This document shows positions 50,920-61,678 of a stretch of DNA of 64,000 bases, one piece after another. The translations under genes and the position numbers were made by a program. Positions within the stretch are counted from its first letter, which is position 1. The number at the start of each line of letters is the position of its first letter. A model generated the notes under the pieces. It was given only the letters and a program-made list of their open reading frames with translations. It searched no databases and was not told the DNA's origin. Origin of the DNA: Nymphaea colorata. Its lineage: Eukaryota; Streptophyta; Magnoliopsida; Nymphaeales; Nymphaeaceae. The stretch spans positions 34,443,706 through 34,507,705 of the forward strand of contig NC_045139.1 of the NCBI RefSeq assembly GCF_008831285.2, read 5' to 3'.

Positions 50920-51235
50920 ACCGGACTTCGAGCCAAGCTGAGTCGGACCTGGTCTGATCGGTCTGATCATAAAAATAATATAATATATAATTATATTTAT
51001 TATATTTGATGCATTTATTTGTTATAAATATTATATTTATATACTAAATATGGTTTGTTTATTTACTTTTGATTAAAATCAAGTCAGGTTGAGCCATAGG
51101 CCAGGCTTGAGGCCGGCCCAAGCTCAACTTGGAATCTGCACGCTGGCCGGCTCCATGCCCATCCCTGCTTTTCCCATGTTGGTGTTCTAGCTCTGGCCAA
51201 TATGAGAGGTAAATCGAATAGAACAAACAAGCACG
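50920..51235. repeat. Dispersed repeat with GC-rich, hAT-like ends (unit 3 copy)
   Basis: Counterpart of 22030-22395 in unit 1; the right edge ggctccatgcccatccctgc read in reverse resembles a hAT terminus (gcagggatgggcat). Confidence 0.45.
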
Positions 51236-51351
51236 AACAAATAGAAGTGTAAATGGACGGACAAGATCCAAAAGGAAAATTTTGAGGCAACCAAGAAGTT
51301 GGGGCCGATTCAGCACCTTTACGGCCCCAAGATTGATTGAAAATATATATA

Positions 51352-51353
<2 letters not shown>

Positions 51354-51402
<49 letters not shown>
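51354..51402. repeat. (AT)n microsatellite
   Basis: A pure TA run of about 49 bp, followed by a short tgtgtgta. Confidence 0.97.
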
Positions 51403-51408
<6 letters not shown>

Positions 51409-51410
51409 AT

Positions 51411-53955
51411 ATGGTGAAATTTCCAGTCATGGCCATCTATGGTATTGGCGATATTACATGTTTTGCTTTCTTAGTTTTATATTTCTGTCAGCTTCTAAGG
51501 GAAATATTTAAAAGCATAATTAAACGTGTGAAAATAAAAAGTATTCCTAAGTTTGTGATATAATTAAACATACACCTAAATTTTTCCCATGATTAACTAA
51601 AGAAATCCATGAATTTGTTTCTGTCACACCAACTGTTAGTGTACCATCCAAAAGTAACATAAGAATATACTGTAATGAACAAACGTGAATTCGACTGTAC
51701 TAACCTTCTAGCATTAACCAAAAGAAAAAAAAAAAACACCTAAATTTCTGAATTAATAATAGAAATTAATCGAATTGGATATAACTAATATGTCCTAGCA
51801 TTTCTAGACATGCTTAAAGAGGCTGATGTAAATTCCAGTGAACATGAAATTTGTTTGGGTCCTTGGTGTTTTAAACATTGAATCCATGAAACCAACTTAG
51901 ATGAGCATTAATCCAAGTTTAATTGGCAGAATCATCTATAAAAATCTTCGGGATGTTTTTGGGAGTACCAAAAGGTTAGCTTTTTTTTTTTTTCCATCGC
52001 CAAATCTTTTGGTACTTTTGATTTTTTTTTCCTCCTTTTTCTAAGTAAGTGCATAAAAAGTTCGCCAAAAATAGCGGAGAAAAATTAGAAGGAAACTGTT
52101 TCTAAAATTCAATAAAAGAATGATGATTATTATCCATCAAATGGTGCTGAAATGCTCTTAGAATTGCAAACATTTTTATTTTTGTGCCATCAATAGTGTC
52201 ATTGAAAAAACTTATTAACAACAAATTTTAGTTATTAATATTAATTTGTGATATCCACGGGTAGGAATGCCATTGTATCATTTTTGAATCGGATGTACCC
52301 TTTGCTATATTTGATTTGTTGGATGTTCATATATTTGAACTTCAATGTGAGTGAATAACAATCTATACATAGGAATTCAGACCCTTAAATTCACAACCAA
52401 TCCTATCTGAAATCAACTTCTAAAATCACAAATAAATTCCAGCAGTAATCTAATATGCATTATTATACAACTGACTTTGGAAATATATGGATATTGGATA
52501 TAGGAAAAATTCAAAATCCGTGGACATTGAATACTGGATACAACCACCACGAAAGTTTCTTTAAGCGGAATCAAAAGAATGTTAGTGTACCACTCATGTC
52601 ACACTAGTTTTTCTCCTTTAAAGACTCGCATTACATAGGAAATGGTGCATTGGGCAGTTACCAAATTTATTCCAGTAGTTAAACAAACCCCATTTCCCAG
52701 GACACACGTTTCATTTTTATGACTGGACCCTCGTTTTTTCAGCGGTCTTTTCTAGATTTCTTCTTGGCTGACAAGAATTGAGCTGGAACATTGAAGAGCT
52801 TAGAGTGTTGGATCAGTTTTCTTTGTTTTGAACAATATCGATTGCTTATTATTCAATCGGATATTTATTTTAAAACCCAATCTGAATCTGATTGGATGTC
52901 ATTACTTGAAACCAAATCCAATCTGAATTCTTAATTAAATGTCCATGTGCAACTTAGTTAAGGCAATTTGGTTGGATATCTTATTTGGATCTGATTCATT
53001 GACAGTCCTACCCATTGGATTCCATTATTGTAATCAGGAACACGACGTAATCTGGTCGTAACTCAATTACGGCATAATCTGGTCATTACTCAATTTGATT
53101 ATAAGTTGATCAATTTTTCACGTAGCGCCTGGTTTTGAACTAAGATTTAGAAGGACCTTTTACTAACTAATGTCCTTATCTTGGTGAAGGATGCATGAGA
53201 ATTATTAAGAACGCTGATAGATGATGTGTTAACATGATATATCAATTATCAATAAGCCAAGTCTTAACAATGCTCTTTATCTAAGAGCCGTGTGGGATCA
53301 TAATTTTCTCCCTTTATACATATTTTGATCATGAGGAATTGTAGAGCGGTTGAAGAAGATCCATACCTTCATTGTAAAAACTGCAGGTCCGGCAGTCCGT
53401 AACTAGTGATACGAGGGCAGCTTCTCTGATATAGTCTTACTCACATCGACCAACGAATTAAGTGACAATAGTCCTGAAAATCCGGCGACACATACGAACA
53501 CTTTGTGTTAGTAAAAGTTTTAATTCTTTTTGTTCCGGTACCCTAAGCCCGTGTACAAATAGACTCGTAGCTTATCAATGTGTTTGGCTAAACATGCATA
53601 CACCAAATTAGGTTGATGATAGGTTTTCATTTCTAGTGGGTGAAAGGTACACGGTGGTCGGTTGGGTGAGAGAAAACATGTCAGCATCAAAAGAAACAAG
53701 TTCCAACCAGATCAGCAAGACAGCTAGTACCTTACATCTTTGAGGCCCGAATTCTGGCTTCAGCAAAGCCGGGAAATCTAAACCTTGCTATCAAGCAAGA
53801 AAAATTTAAACCTATGTCTCGAACCAAAGAAATGCACAGCGATCCGGAGATCAATTAAACATCATAAAAGCTAAACAAACAGACAAGATAGAGATAGTTC
53901 AACACCCAGAAACAAAAACATTCTGCTCCCCTCACAGGCATGTCTTGCCCAAGGT
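51411..53955. other. Intergenic between the MATE array and CYP51; no gene
   Basis: AT-rich, without a credible gene. The segment 53308-53400 matches 23337-23455 and marks the right edge of the tandem array. About 52230-52560 contains degenerate ggatgttcatatatttgaac and ggatattggatat words, also seen in MATE intron 1. The last 300 bp or so should include the CYP51 3' UTR. Confidence 0.6.
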
Positions 53956-56611
53956 TCAGTTGACCGAGAGCTGTCGCCGCTTGTACTTGACCATCACGTT
54001 GCCCTTCACTCCCACAACCATGGCGTTCCAGTCGGTCTCTGGGAAAGGAGATAACAGCTCAAACTCAAAATTCCTCAGCAGATGGCTCCATATGGTCTTG
54101 ATCTGCAGGTAGGCAAATGGCTCCCCAAGACAACCGTGTCTACCACCTCCAAATGAAATGTATGAGAATGCACCGGCTACCTTGTCTTCTTCCCTCCCAG
54201 GGGCAAACCTGTCTGGATCATAGCTGTCAGGGTCCTTGTAGATGTGCGGTAATCTGTTGGCAAAGGAAGGTGAGGTAGCTACTATAGAGCCCTTGGGAAT
54301 GTCATAATCTTTGCCTTCGCGTGTTGTCACTGAGAAATCAGAGTGCGAGCAGCGCAGAAGCATGATCAATGGTGGATGGAGCCTCAGTGCTTCTTTTATG
54401 CACCGGTATAACACATCCATTTCGGAGAGAATATCATGATTTATCAGATCGCCATGCTTCTTCATCATTTCCTTCTGCTCATCCTCAACAGCTGCGAGGT
54501 ACTCCTTGTGGCTGAGCAGGTATGCTCCTGTCCAGGTCGAGGTGATGGAGCTGGTATGCTGGCCAGCAAAAAGAGCTGCAATCAGAAGGCCTGAGATCTC
54601 ACCATCTGTGGTTGGCCTGCCATCTTTGTACTTGGAATCAATGAAGCTCTGCAACATATCATTCTCGGACCTGCCTGAGACTTTGCGGGCAGAAATGATG
54701 CTGGCAAAGATATCAGCGAGCCTCTTTCTTGCACGGTCTCTGCGGCGGTGGGCAGGAATTGGGAGGTAAGGCATGATCACACTGATTGGCTGCATGCCAT
54801 TGTCCAGGTCATGAAAGAGGGCAGAGACATCATCAAACAATTTATCCCTCACTTCTCGACCGAGAAGGCACCTGCTTGCAGTTAGGATGATAAGGTGTTC
54901 AAGCTCATATTTTAGATCAACAATGCCTTCCTTGCCCCATTTTGAAAAATAGTCCTGCAAAAACAAATTAAAAAGTTCTATTCAGGTCAAAAAGAAAAGA
55001 GAAAATGAAAAGACCAAACAAACAAATTATAGGAGACACATGTATAAACTTCCAGACAGAAATCTTCAGGTCCATGCTTTTAGGATATCCAATGATGCAA
55101 ATAAATTCCTACATGAAAAACCCAATTGAACTCCATTCTCAGTCGCGACAGGGGACCAAACAAAGGCTAAAGCTGCTTTTATAGGATTTATCTTGATGAA
55201 TTGAGCTGTTGCTGCTTCTTAAGTTCAACATGCTGAAAACTGAAAAGCCTAAGGCTTCATCACATGAACTCTCTCGACTATAAGACTTCATCGTTTTTCC
55301 AAGCATGCTACAAAGAAATAAAAATATTTGATCTATGGGGATAGTATCAAGCTTCATACCCCAAAATGAAATTCTCAATAACCACAGAAGAGTTGATCGA
55401 CAATTTGACCAAAGAAACCAGGACCCACGGCTTATTAATCCTTGAATGAACTTCTACTAAACATTCTTCACATTGAACCAAGTCCAACCCGCTACGATAG
55501 ATATTGCAGAAAGAAACAATAGAAAAAGAGCTCCAGGATGTTAATTTGGTAGCATCCCAGAACCCCAAAGATTCATCGATTACTGGCAAAGCTATGAAGA
55601 AACCAAAGACATCAAAGCAGGCAGATCCATAAAAGCCAACAGGATTGCCTGTACGCGACACTAGAAAAGGCATATTCAAATTATACATTTGAATATTTGC
55701 ATACAAACATAATCCACACCAAGCATCAAAACACACAAAAACATGAAGCAATAGATGCATTCAACAAGTTCATTGCCAACTACATCACAAAGAAGGAACA
55801 TTTGTTATCAGCTCCAGAAAAATTAGATCTGAACTATGTGCATGTAGTTACCAGGTCCAAAAAGTCACCAGGCACAAAGAGTGTTATATCTGCAACAATT
55901 GTGCCTCTTAGAAACTATTTCGCAACATGTAGGTTATGTTAAAATTGTACCATGCATACAATTTTCTAATGAAGCAAATCAAGACAATTAGGCCACAGAT
56001 CCAGCACCATAAACCAGAATCACCATGCATGGACTTGGTACGCACGCCGATCACATCAAATGGACCAACAAGTATCGAATGCAGAAGCTCCATTAAAAAT
56101 ACGGAAAGATAGGAGGAGAAAGTAAAAAATGAAATTGAAGTAATACCTCTGTTTCTACAACCATCTGTTCCACATATCCTTTTAACTTGGTTACCCTGAG
56201 AGCTTCAGTGAAGAATCTAAACTGTTCCTGCCTCACTGAATAGTCCACATCAAAGACCACGCCAGGCCCAAAAGTAGGCACATTGAACTGATACACCTCT
56301 TGCTGGCTAAGATCCGTCTCTACTGCCTTAAAGAAGTGAGAAGAGACTTCAGGACCAATAAGAAATGTCACCTTCTTGTGCAAGAGATTCACAGTGAACA
56401 CACTACCGAGCCTCCTATATTCCTCTCGGATCATCACAATCGGGCCTTTCATGAACCTAATGAGTCCTCCTACAACAGGAAAAGCCTTAACAGTAGGAGG
56501 AATCTTCTTTTTAGATCCGGAGAAAAGCAAAGCAGAGATAAGCTTCGCCACAACAACCGTGACCAGAACGAGGGCCCCGACATAGTAGTAGTTAGTCTCT
56601 TTCAAATCCAT
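53956..56611 (-). CDS. CYP51G1: Sterol 14-alpha-demethylase CYP51G (obtusifoliol 14-demethylase)
   Basis: A haem monooxygenase of the endoplasmic reticulum that removes the 14-alpha methyl group of obtusifoliol in phytosterol synthesis. Two exons, 56147-56611 and 53956-54954, with a 1192-bp GT..AG intron in phase 0, give 487 residues, the normal length. An N-terminal membrane anchor (residues about 8-33) is followed by PPTVKAFPVVGG. The CYP51 substrate-recognition stretch VYQFNVPTFGPGVVFDVDY lies late in exon 1. Exon 2 holds the I-helix AGQHTSS (285-291, with the CYP51-typical His before Thr), ExxR (KEALR, Glu343-Arg346), the PDRF motif (402-405) and the haem loop FGGGRHGCLG with Cys430. No damage is seen. 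It is a single-copy gene in this window, transcribed towards the MATE array. Confidence 0.96.
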
Positions 56612-57400
56612 GACGCACTAGACTAGAACTCGACAGTCGGAGTGAAACAACGGCAAGCAGAATAAAGGACGATGGAATGTAGAACTAACAAGACGACATT
56701 CTCAACGACTTATGAGATTTCACAGGGAAACTAGAGAATTCAAGGAGAACCCGTAATAAGGAAGATTTCTTTTTATAATGGGTCACGATATACTCGAGAA
56801 CGGAAATTTGTTTTCCAAAGAAAACGACAGATTCTCTGTTTTCTCAATTCTTAGCTACAGAAAAGGGAAGCAAGAAATCGATGATATGGAGGAAAGCGAG
56901 AAGTTACTCCAGAACCTGCAGAAAAGCGAAGGAAAAAATGCTTTAGCGAGAGAAGCTTCAATCAGAACGTCAATGCAAAGCAGATCACATTTAACACGAG
57001 AAAAATGCATAAAAAGAAGATACATTTGGCTCATTGTTTCCCGATCTCGCTCAAAAAACATGAAAAGAATGTCAAATCAGAGCCAGAAACCAATGGATCG
57101 GCCAAAACCTCGCCTGAACCACGAAACACGAAAAAAACAACAAGAACAAGAAGAAAGTCAAGAGATCTCACATCATGGATTCTCACCTGAGGCGAAGATC
57201 TTCGACGGGAACGAGCCGGCGAAGAGCGCGGGAGGGAAGAGACCGTAGCTCTCGCGGCTGGTCGGTCAAAGCGCGCGGCTGGACTCAGAATGTGCACGCG
57301 CGCCTGCAAGTGCAAGCGAGACGCCTGGCGGAGAATCTGTTTCTTTACTCTCCTCGCCAACGCTCTGGGGAAGGCTGTCATACGTATAAATATATAACAA
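56612..57400 (-). promoter_or_regulatory. CYP51 5' region with probable 5'-UTR intron and TATA box
   Basis: On the minus strand a TATA-like tatatattta lies at about 57387-57396. About 200 bp downstream is a strong splice donor (cctcag followed by gtgagaatcc; intron would start at 57186). A pyrimidine-rich stretch ending in AG near 56630-56690 could be the acceptor. This suggests a GC-rich 5'-UTR exon of about 57187-57360 and an intron of roughly 0.5 kb before the coding exon. The acceptor is not certain. Confidence 0.45.
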
Positions 57401-59466
57401 ACAACACACTCCCTGCTTGTGACTCCCTCTCCCTCCTCATCGGTCTCCGGACGTCTTGCTCTCCAAGTTGGCTGCTGAAGAGAGATGGTATGGAGATCCG
57501 TGGGCGGGACGACGGAAAGAGGGAAATTACCGCTTCAGAATCTCTGGCAAATGGCCAACCAATACGGCCAAACTCTCTGGAGCCTTTTCTTAAATATATA
57601 GCTAATGCCCACCTCTACACTATGAGGCTGCTTTGCCAATGAGTCCCTTGATTTTACCATTTTTCCGATCACAGTCTCCATTTGACCCCACTTTTTTTCC
57701 GCTTTGAATTTGAGAAATCCTATGCTTCAAAGGTTCGGTATGGATCTAGCGGTTATCAAATCCGACCTAATTAGATTTGGATTAAGATCTGAACTTCAAA
57801 ACCCCAATTCGGGATTCAACAAGTCTAACGTCTAGCTTCACATGTAATTTCCGTATTTTTAAAAGTGGACCACATTGTTTTCAGAGCAGGTTGTATGTTA
57901 TGGTTTATAACAAATGATCATATGTTATCGGCAAAAACTGTACTTTATAGTTAAATGGAAGACTCTCCTCTTATAAATAAATTTTTACCATATAAAAGTA
58001 CCCCTCTCATAAGGTGGGAATAATATTTATTTCCATGTTAACGCCAGTTATATGTTAGGGATAAGATGTTTCCCTTCATTAATGCGATAAGGCTACGCTA
58101 GCTACCGCCTCGGACAAAGTAGGCCAGAACGGTGCATGGCATAAAGGGAGGACGAGGAAAGATCTCATTCAAAATGACTTTTGCATAAATGGGGGGTCAG
58201 AAGAAGACTCCCATTGAAATGACGTTGGCATAAATAAACAAATAGTTTCATAGCAGGTGCAGAACATGAGAAGACAAGATATACCAGCTAGAACCAGTTT
58301 TGATGAAGCTACAATATATATTTATAAAGTAATGCACGCTAGAGCTACTTTTGGTGAGGCTAAGAATAACTTTAATTGGCAAGTGTGTTACCACTCTTAA
58401 ACTTTTTAGTATAAGATTTTGATTTCATAGATACTATGGGAGTGTTTTGATAAACCTTAGATCTAAGAGGTTGTTTGGTAAATAGAACACTTTGTAGGTG
58501 TTCTATGCTTCTAGTCTAAAGATTGTGACAATTCATAAACATTTAGTTTTAGTGTTTCATGAATTTGCTTCAATCAATCTTTAGGATATGTTCATGAAAC
58601 ACTTAAGAGTATCCCCATTGCCAAATGGTATCTAAGATCCATAAGTTTGCTACATTAGGTCATTGCCAAATATATGGATCAAACATATGGAGGATGCACA
58701 TGGATCTAAGATCTGCACAAGTCATGGAAGGTAAAAGTTGTGTCCCCACTTGGTGTGTGTGTGTGTGTTACTAGACTTTTGAGTTCAATTTCCCTAAACC
58801 TGCATACCATGGTACAGCTAGGAATTTTGGGCTGATGAGCACTAATTAAAAAAACCCTCATATCTTATGGGGCACCACTATATATAAGTGAGCAAATTTT
58901 TTATAGCACCAATATGAAAATAAAGACTTTATGTGAGGCTGGTATGGGCAGCTGCATACACCTGCCTATATATGGCTTCACCATTGCCGAATTGAATAGG
59001 TTTAAATGCAGTGCCAACCTTACAGGCTTATTGCTCAACATGGAGATATTTTGGTCGATGACGTGATATTGATTACCAAGCATTAGAAGAGGAAAAGAGA
59101 AACATCAAAATAAAAAACAGAAATGAAACATGATGACATGAACCAGCGCTTACAAAATAAATCCTACTGTTGCCATTTTCGACAATGATTTCACCAAACC
59201 CCAGGGGTTTCCCTCTTCCTTGACCAAAGGTTTTTGAATTAGGGAAACCTGAAGAGTTGAAAGAAAGGCGCATGCAATATCATCACCACTAGGTTCCAGT
59301 CTCTTACATGATTTCAGTTTCTCTCATTCAAGTAGTTGACAACAAGATGAACAATCCCCATGTCAATAAGGAAGTGTGAATAAATTTCCTAGATAAAAGG
59401 TGTGATACTTTGAGGATTGTTCTTATAAAAGTAGGTGATTGGTAATTTGAACTACCTAATTCTAGT

Positions 59467-59520
<54 letters not shown>

Positions 59521-60051
59521 GATGGTATCACTGTGCAGCTAGTGTTTGTGGATCCCCAATGGGAAAGACATATGGGGCTGGTGTGGGAAACCATCCCAGC
59601 GAAAGTTTCATTCAAAGAATTCAAAATTGTATTATGACGGCTTAAAGATTATATGAGACACGACCTGGCTGGTGACTCTAGTGCCCATCTCTGGCTTTGC
59701 TACTAGTTGATCGTGAGGCCATTTAATGTATGGTACATTGGTTTTTAGGTCTTCTGGTTGAATATGCGGTGACATTTATGCAAAGAATTGAAAACTCTAG
59801 TGTCCAATATTTTTAGCCTATCTTATGTAGTGCACAAATAATTCACAATATTTTCTAGAAAGGATGTCTATTCTTTGAAACATCATTTGCCACATTTGAG
59901 AGTTCATTCAAATCCCATCACAATTAAATTTGTCTTAATGAGGTTCATTGATGTTAAAAACCTGTCACTCTAATTATTAAAGTTGTCAATAAAATCAGCT
60001 AAGAACACATCAAGTGGCTAGATTGAACCAACTTCTAGAAGTTGGTTCAAA
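57401..60051. other. Intergenic; no gene
   Basis: No coding signal or recognisable transposon. Contains a TATA-like taaatatata at 57593, a short (TG)n at about 58755-58770, and the TC microsatellite at 59468-59517. Small open frames around 58901-59273 have no family resemblance that I can see. Confidence 0.5.
59468..59517. repeat. (TC)n microsatellite
   Basis: A pure 25-unit TC dinucleotide run. Confidence 0.98.
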
Positions 60052-60082
60052 TGTCTTAGCCCTGGTAAGGTTCTTCGCTTTG

Positions 60083-60115
<33 letters not shown>

Positions 60116-60661
60116 TGGGCCCCCGTCAATTCCTTTGAGTTTCATTCTTGCGAACATACTCCCCAGGCGGCATACTTAACGCGTTAGCTACAGCACTGCA
60201 CGGGTCGATACGCGCAGCGCCTAGTATCCATCGTTTACGGCTAGGACTACTGGGGTATCTAATCCCATTCGCTCCCCTAGCTTTCGTCTCTCAGTGTCAG
60301 TGTCAGCCCAGCAGAGTGCTTTCGCCGTTGGTGTTCTTTCCGATCTCTACGCATTTCACCGCTCCACCGGAAATTCCCTTTGCCCCTACCGCACTCCAGC
60401 TTGGTAGTTTCCACCACCTGTCCAGGGTTGAGCCCTGGGATTTGACGGCGGACTTGAAAAACCACCTACAGACGCTTTACGCCCAATCATTTCGGATAAC
60501 GCTAGCATCCTCTGTCTTACCGTGGCTGCTGGCACAAAGATAGCCGATGCTTATTCCTCATATACCGTCATTGCTTCATCTCTGGGAAAAGAAGTTCATG
60601 ATCCGTAGGCCTTCTACCTCCACGCGGCATTGCTCCGTCAGGCTTTCGCCCATTGCGGAAA

Positions 60662-60730
<69 letters not shown>

Positions 60731-60758
60731 GGACCAGCTACTGATCATCGCCTTGGTA
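60052..60758 (-). pseudogene. Plastid 16S rRNA fragment in the nuclear genome (NUPT)
   Basis: Reverse-strand plastid-type 16S rRNA, roughly from the helix before CACTGGGACTGAGACACGGC to the GCTTTGCATCGAATTAAACC region on the other strand, about half of the gene. Landmarks include the 530-loop region (near 60515-60540), GGATTAGATACCCCAGTAGT (near 60250) and AAACTCAAAGGAATTGACGG (near 60130). The plastid-type loop with gaagcaatgacggtat shows that it is not mitochondrial or bacterial. Several substitutions, many of C-to-T type (for example taccgtggctgctggcac where universal CCGCGGTAA would be read), and its cut at both ends show an old, non-functional insertion. Neighbouring plastid genes are not present. 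Confidence 0.93.
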
Positions 60759-61468
60759 AACACAATTTATCAACTTGAAAGCCCTTTGTTGGTATTAGTA
60801 ACAAATTGTTACTGTTTAGTGAAATTTTCTCGAAAATTAGAGCAAATCAGTGGAATCTTGTAACATAGTTTTTCATGAAACTATCTAATTTTGAAGTAGA
60901 ATCACTAGACAGTAACAATTTGTTATGGATGTCAAACAACTCATTAGCACTAAACATTCATCAGCATGAATGATGCAATTCAAATTTAATTCACTTGTGT
61001 GGATGCTTATACAAACATGGTTAAGTCAATCGCACATCAATTGGCTATCACCTCCAAATCGGTTTATGAAAGGGACTTGATACTCCAAATTCATATAGAG
61101 GACCACTGAGGAGATCAATTGGCTTTTAAATCTAACATATAAACCTATAGGCATCATACTACTGTAGCTAGTCTTTTTGAACTTCTTCTAATGCAACACA
61201 CTTATTCTTTAAAAATTGAATATCAATTTCTTGGTTAGACTTTCCATCAAACAACATTGATGCATAATATCTGAAACCAATTTACTAATGAATAGGCCAC
61301 CAACTAACATCATTATTTAGGAAAAAAATCAACTGTACATAAAATAGAACAAGCAAAAGCAATAGTATGACAAGCAAAACATCATCATTATTTAGAAAAA
61401 ATCAACTGTACAGAAAATAGAATAAGCAAAAGCAATAGTATGACAAGCAAAACATCAACCTCAAGAGA
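60759..61468. other. Intergenic right of the plastid insertion; no gene
   Basis: AT-rich DNA without plastid similarity that I can recognise. Contains a short duplicated stretch (aatcaactgtacataaaatagaacaagc / aatcaactgtacagaaaatag at about 61328 and 61399, spacing about 71 bp). Confidence 0.5.
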
Positions 61469-61678
61469 TCATTTCTTGTTGAGTGACCAATAGCATGGAG
61501 GCCACTTCATCAACAGGATGTCCATGTTGGGATTTTTGTAGTGGAAGGCACCTACAACCTCCTTTGTCTCCTCAACAAAGTCATCAGTGGAGTCTCCAAG
61601 GTGTGCACATGAACAATAGGTAGCAGCAACAACTAAAGAGATCAACAGAACCAAAGAGCAAGAAAGATTTTTGCGCAT
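61469..61678 (-). CDS. Small secreted peptide candidate (hypothetical)
   Basis: A 69-codon open frame. The first 25 residues look like a good signal peptide: Met-Arg-Lys start, hydrophobic core (LVLLISLVVAATY), and a small-residue cleavage site near CSCA-H. The rest (HLGDSTDDFVEETKEVVGAF, then HYKNPNMDILLMKWPPC and YWSLNKK) is acidic first and basic at the end, with one Cys in the mature part. I do not recognise a family. The frame could be a real peptide gene, the first exon of something longer, or chance; no TATA box or splice site was confirmed. A 71-bp duplication lies just downstream. Confidence 0.35.
   Translation of the reverse strand: MRKNLSCSLVLLISLVVAATYCSCAHLGDSTDDFVEETKEVVGAFHYKNPNMDILLMKWPPCYWSLNKK

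Noticed and set aside
59073-59273. 66-codon frame (MRLSFNSSGFPNSKTFGQG...)
   Set aside because: No family resemblance, no conserved neighbour, no promoter signal; length is within chance for this region.
60148-60863. Open frames of 131 and 77 codons
   Set aside because: They lie in the plastid 16S rRNA fragment and its right edge.
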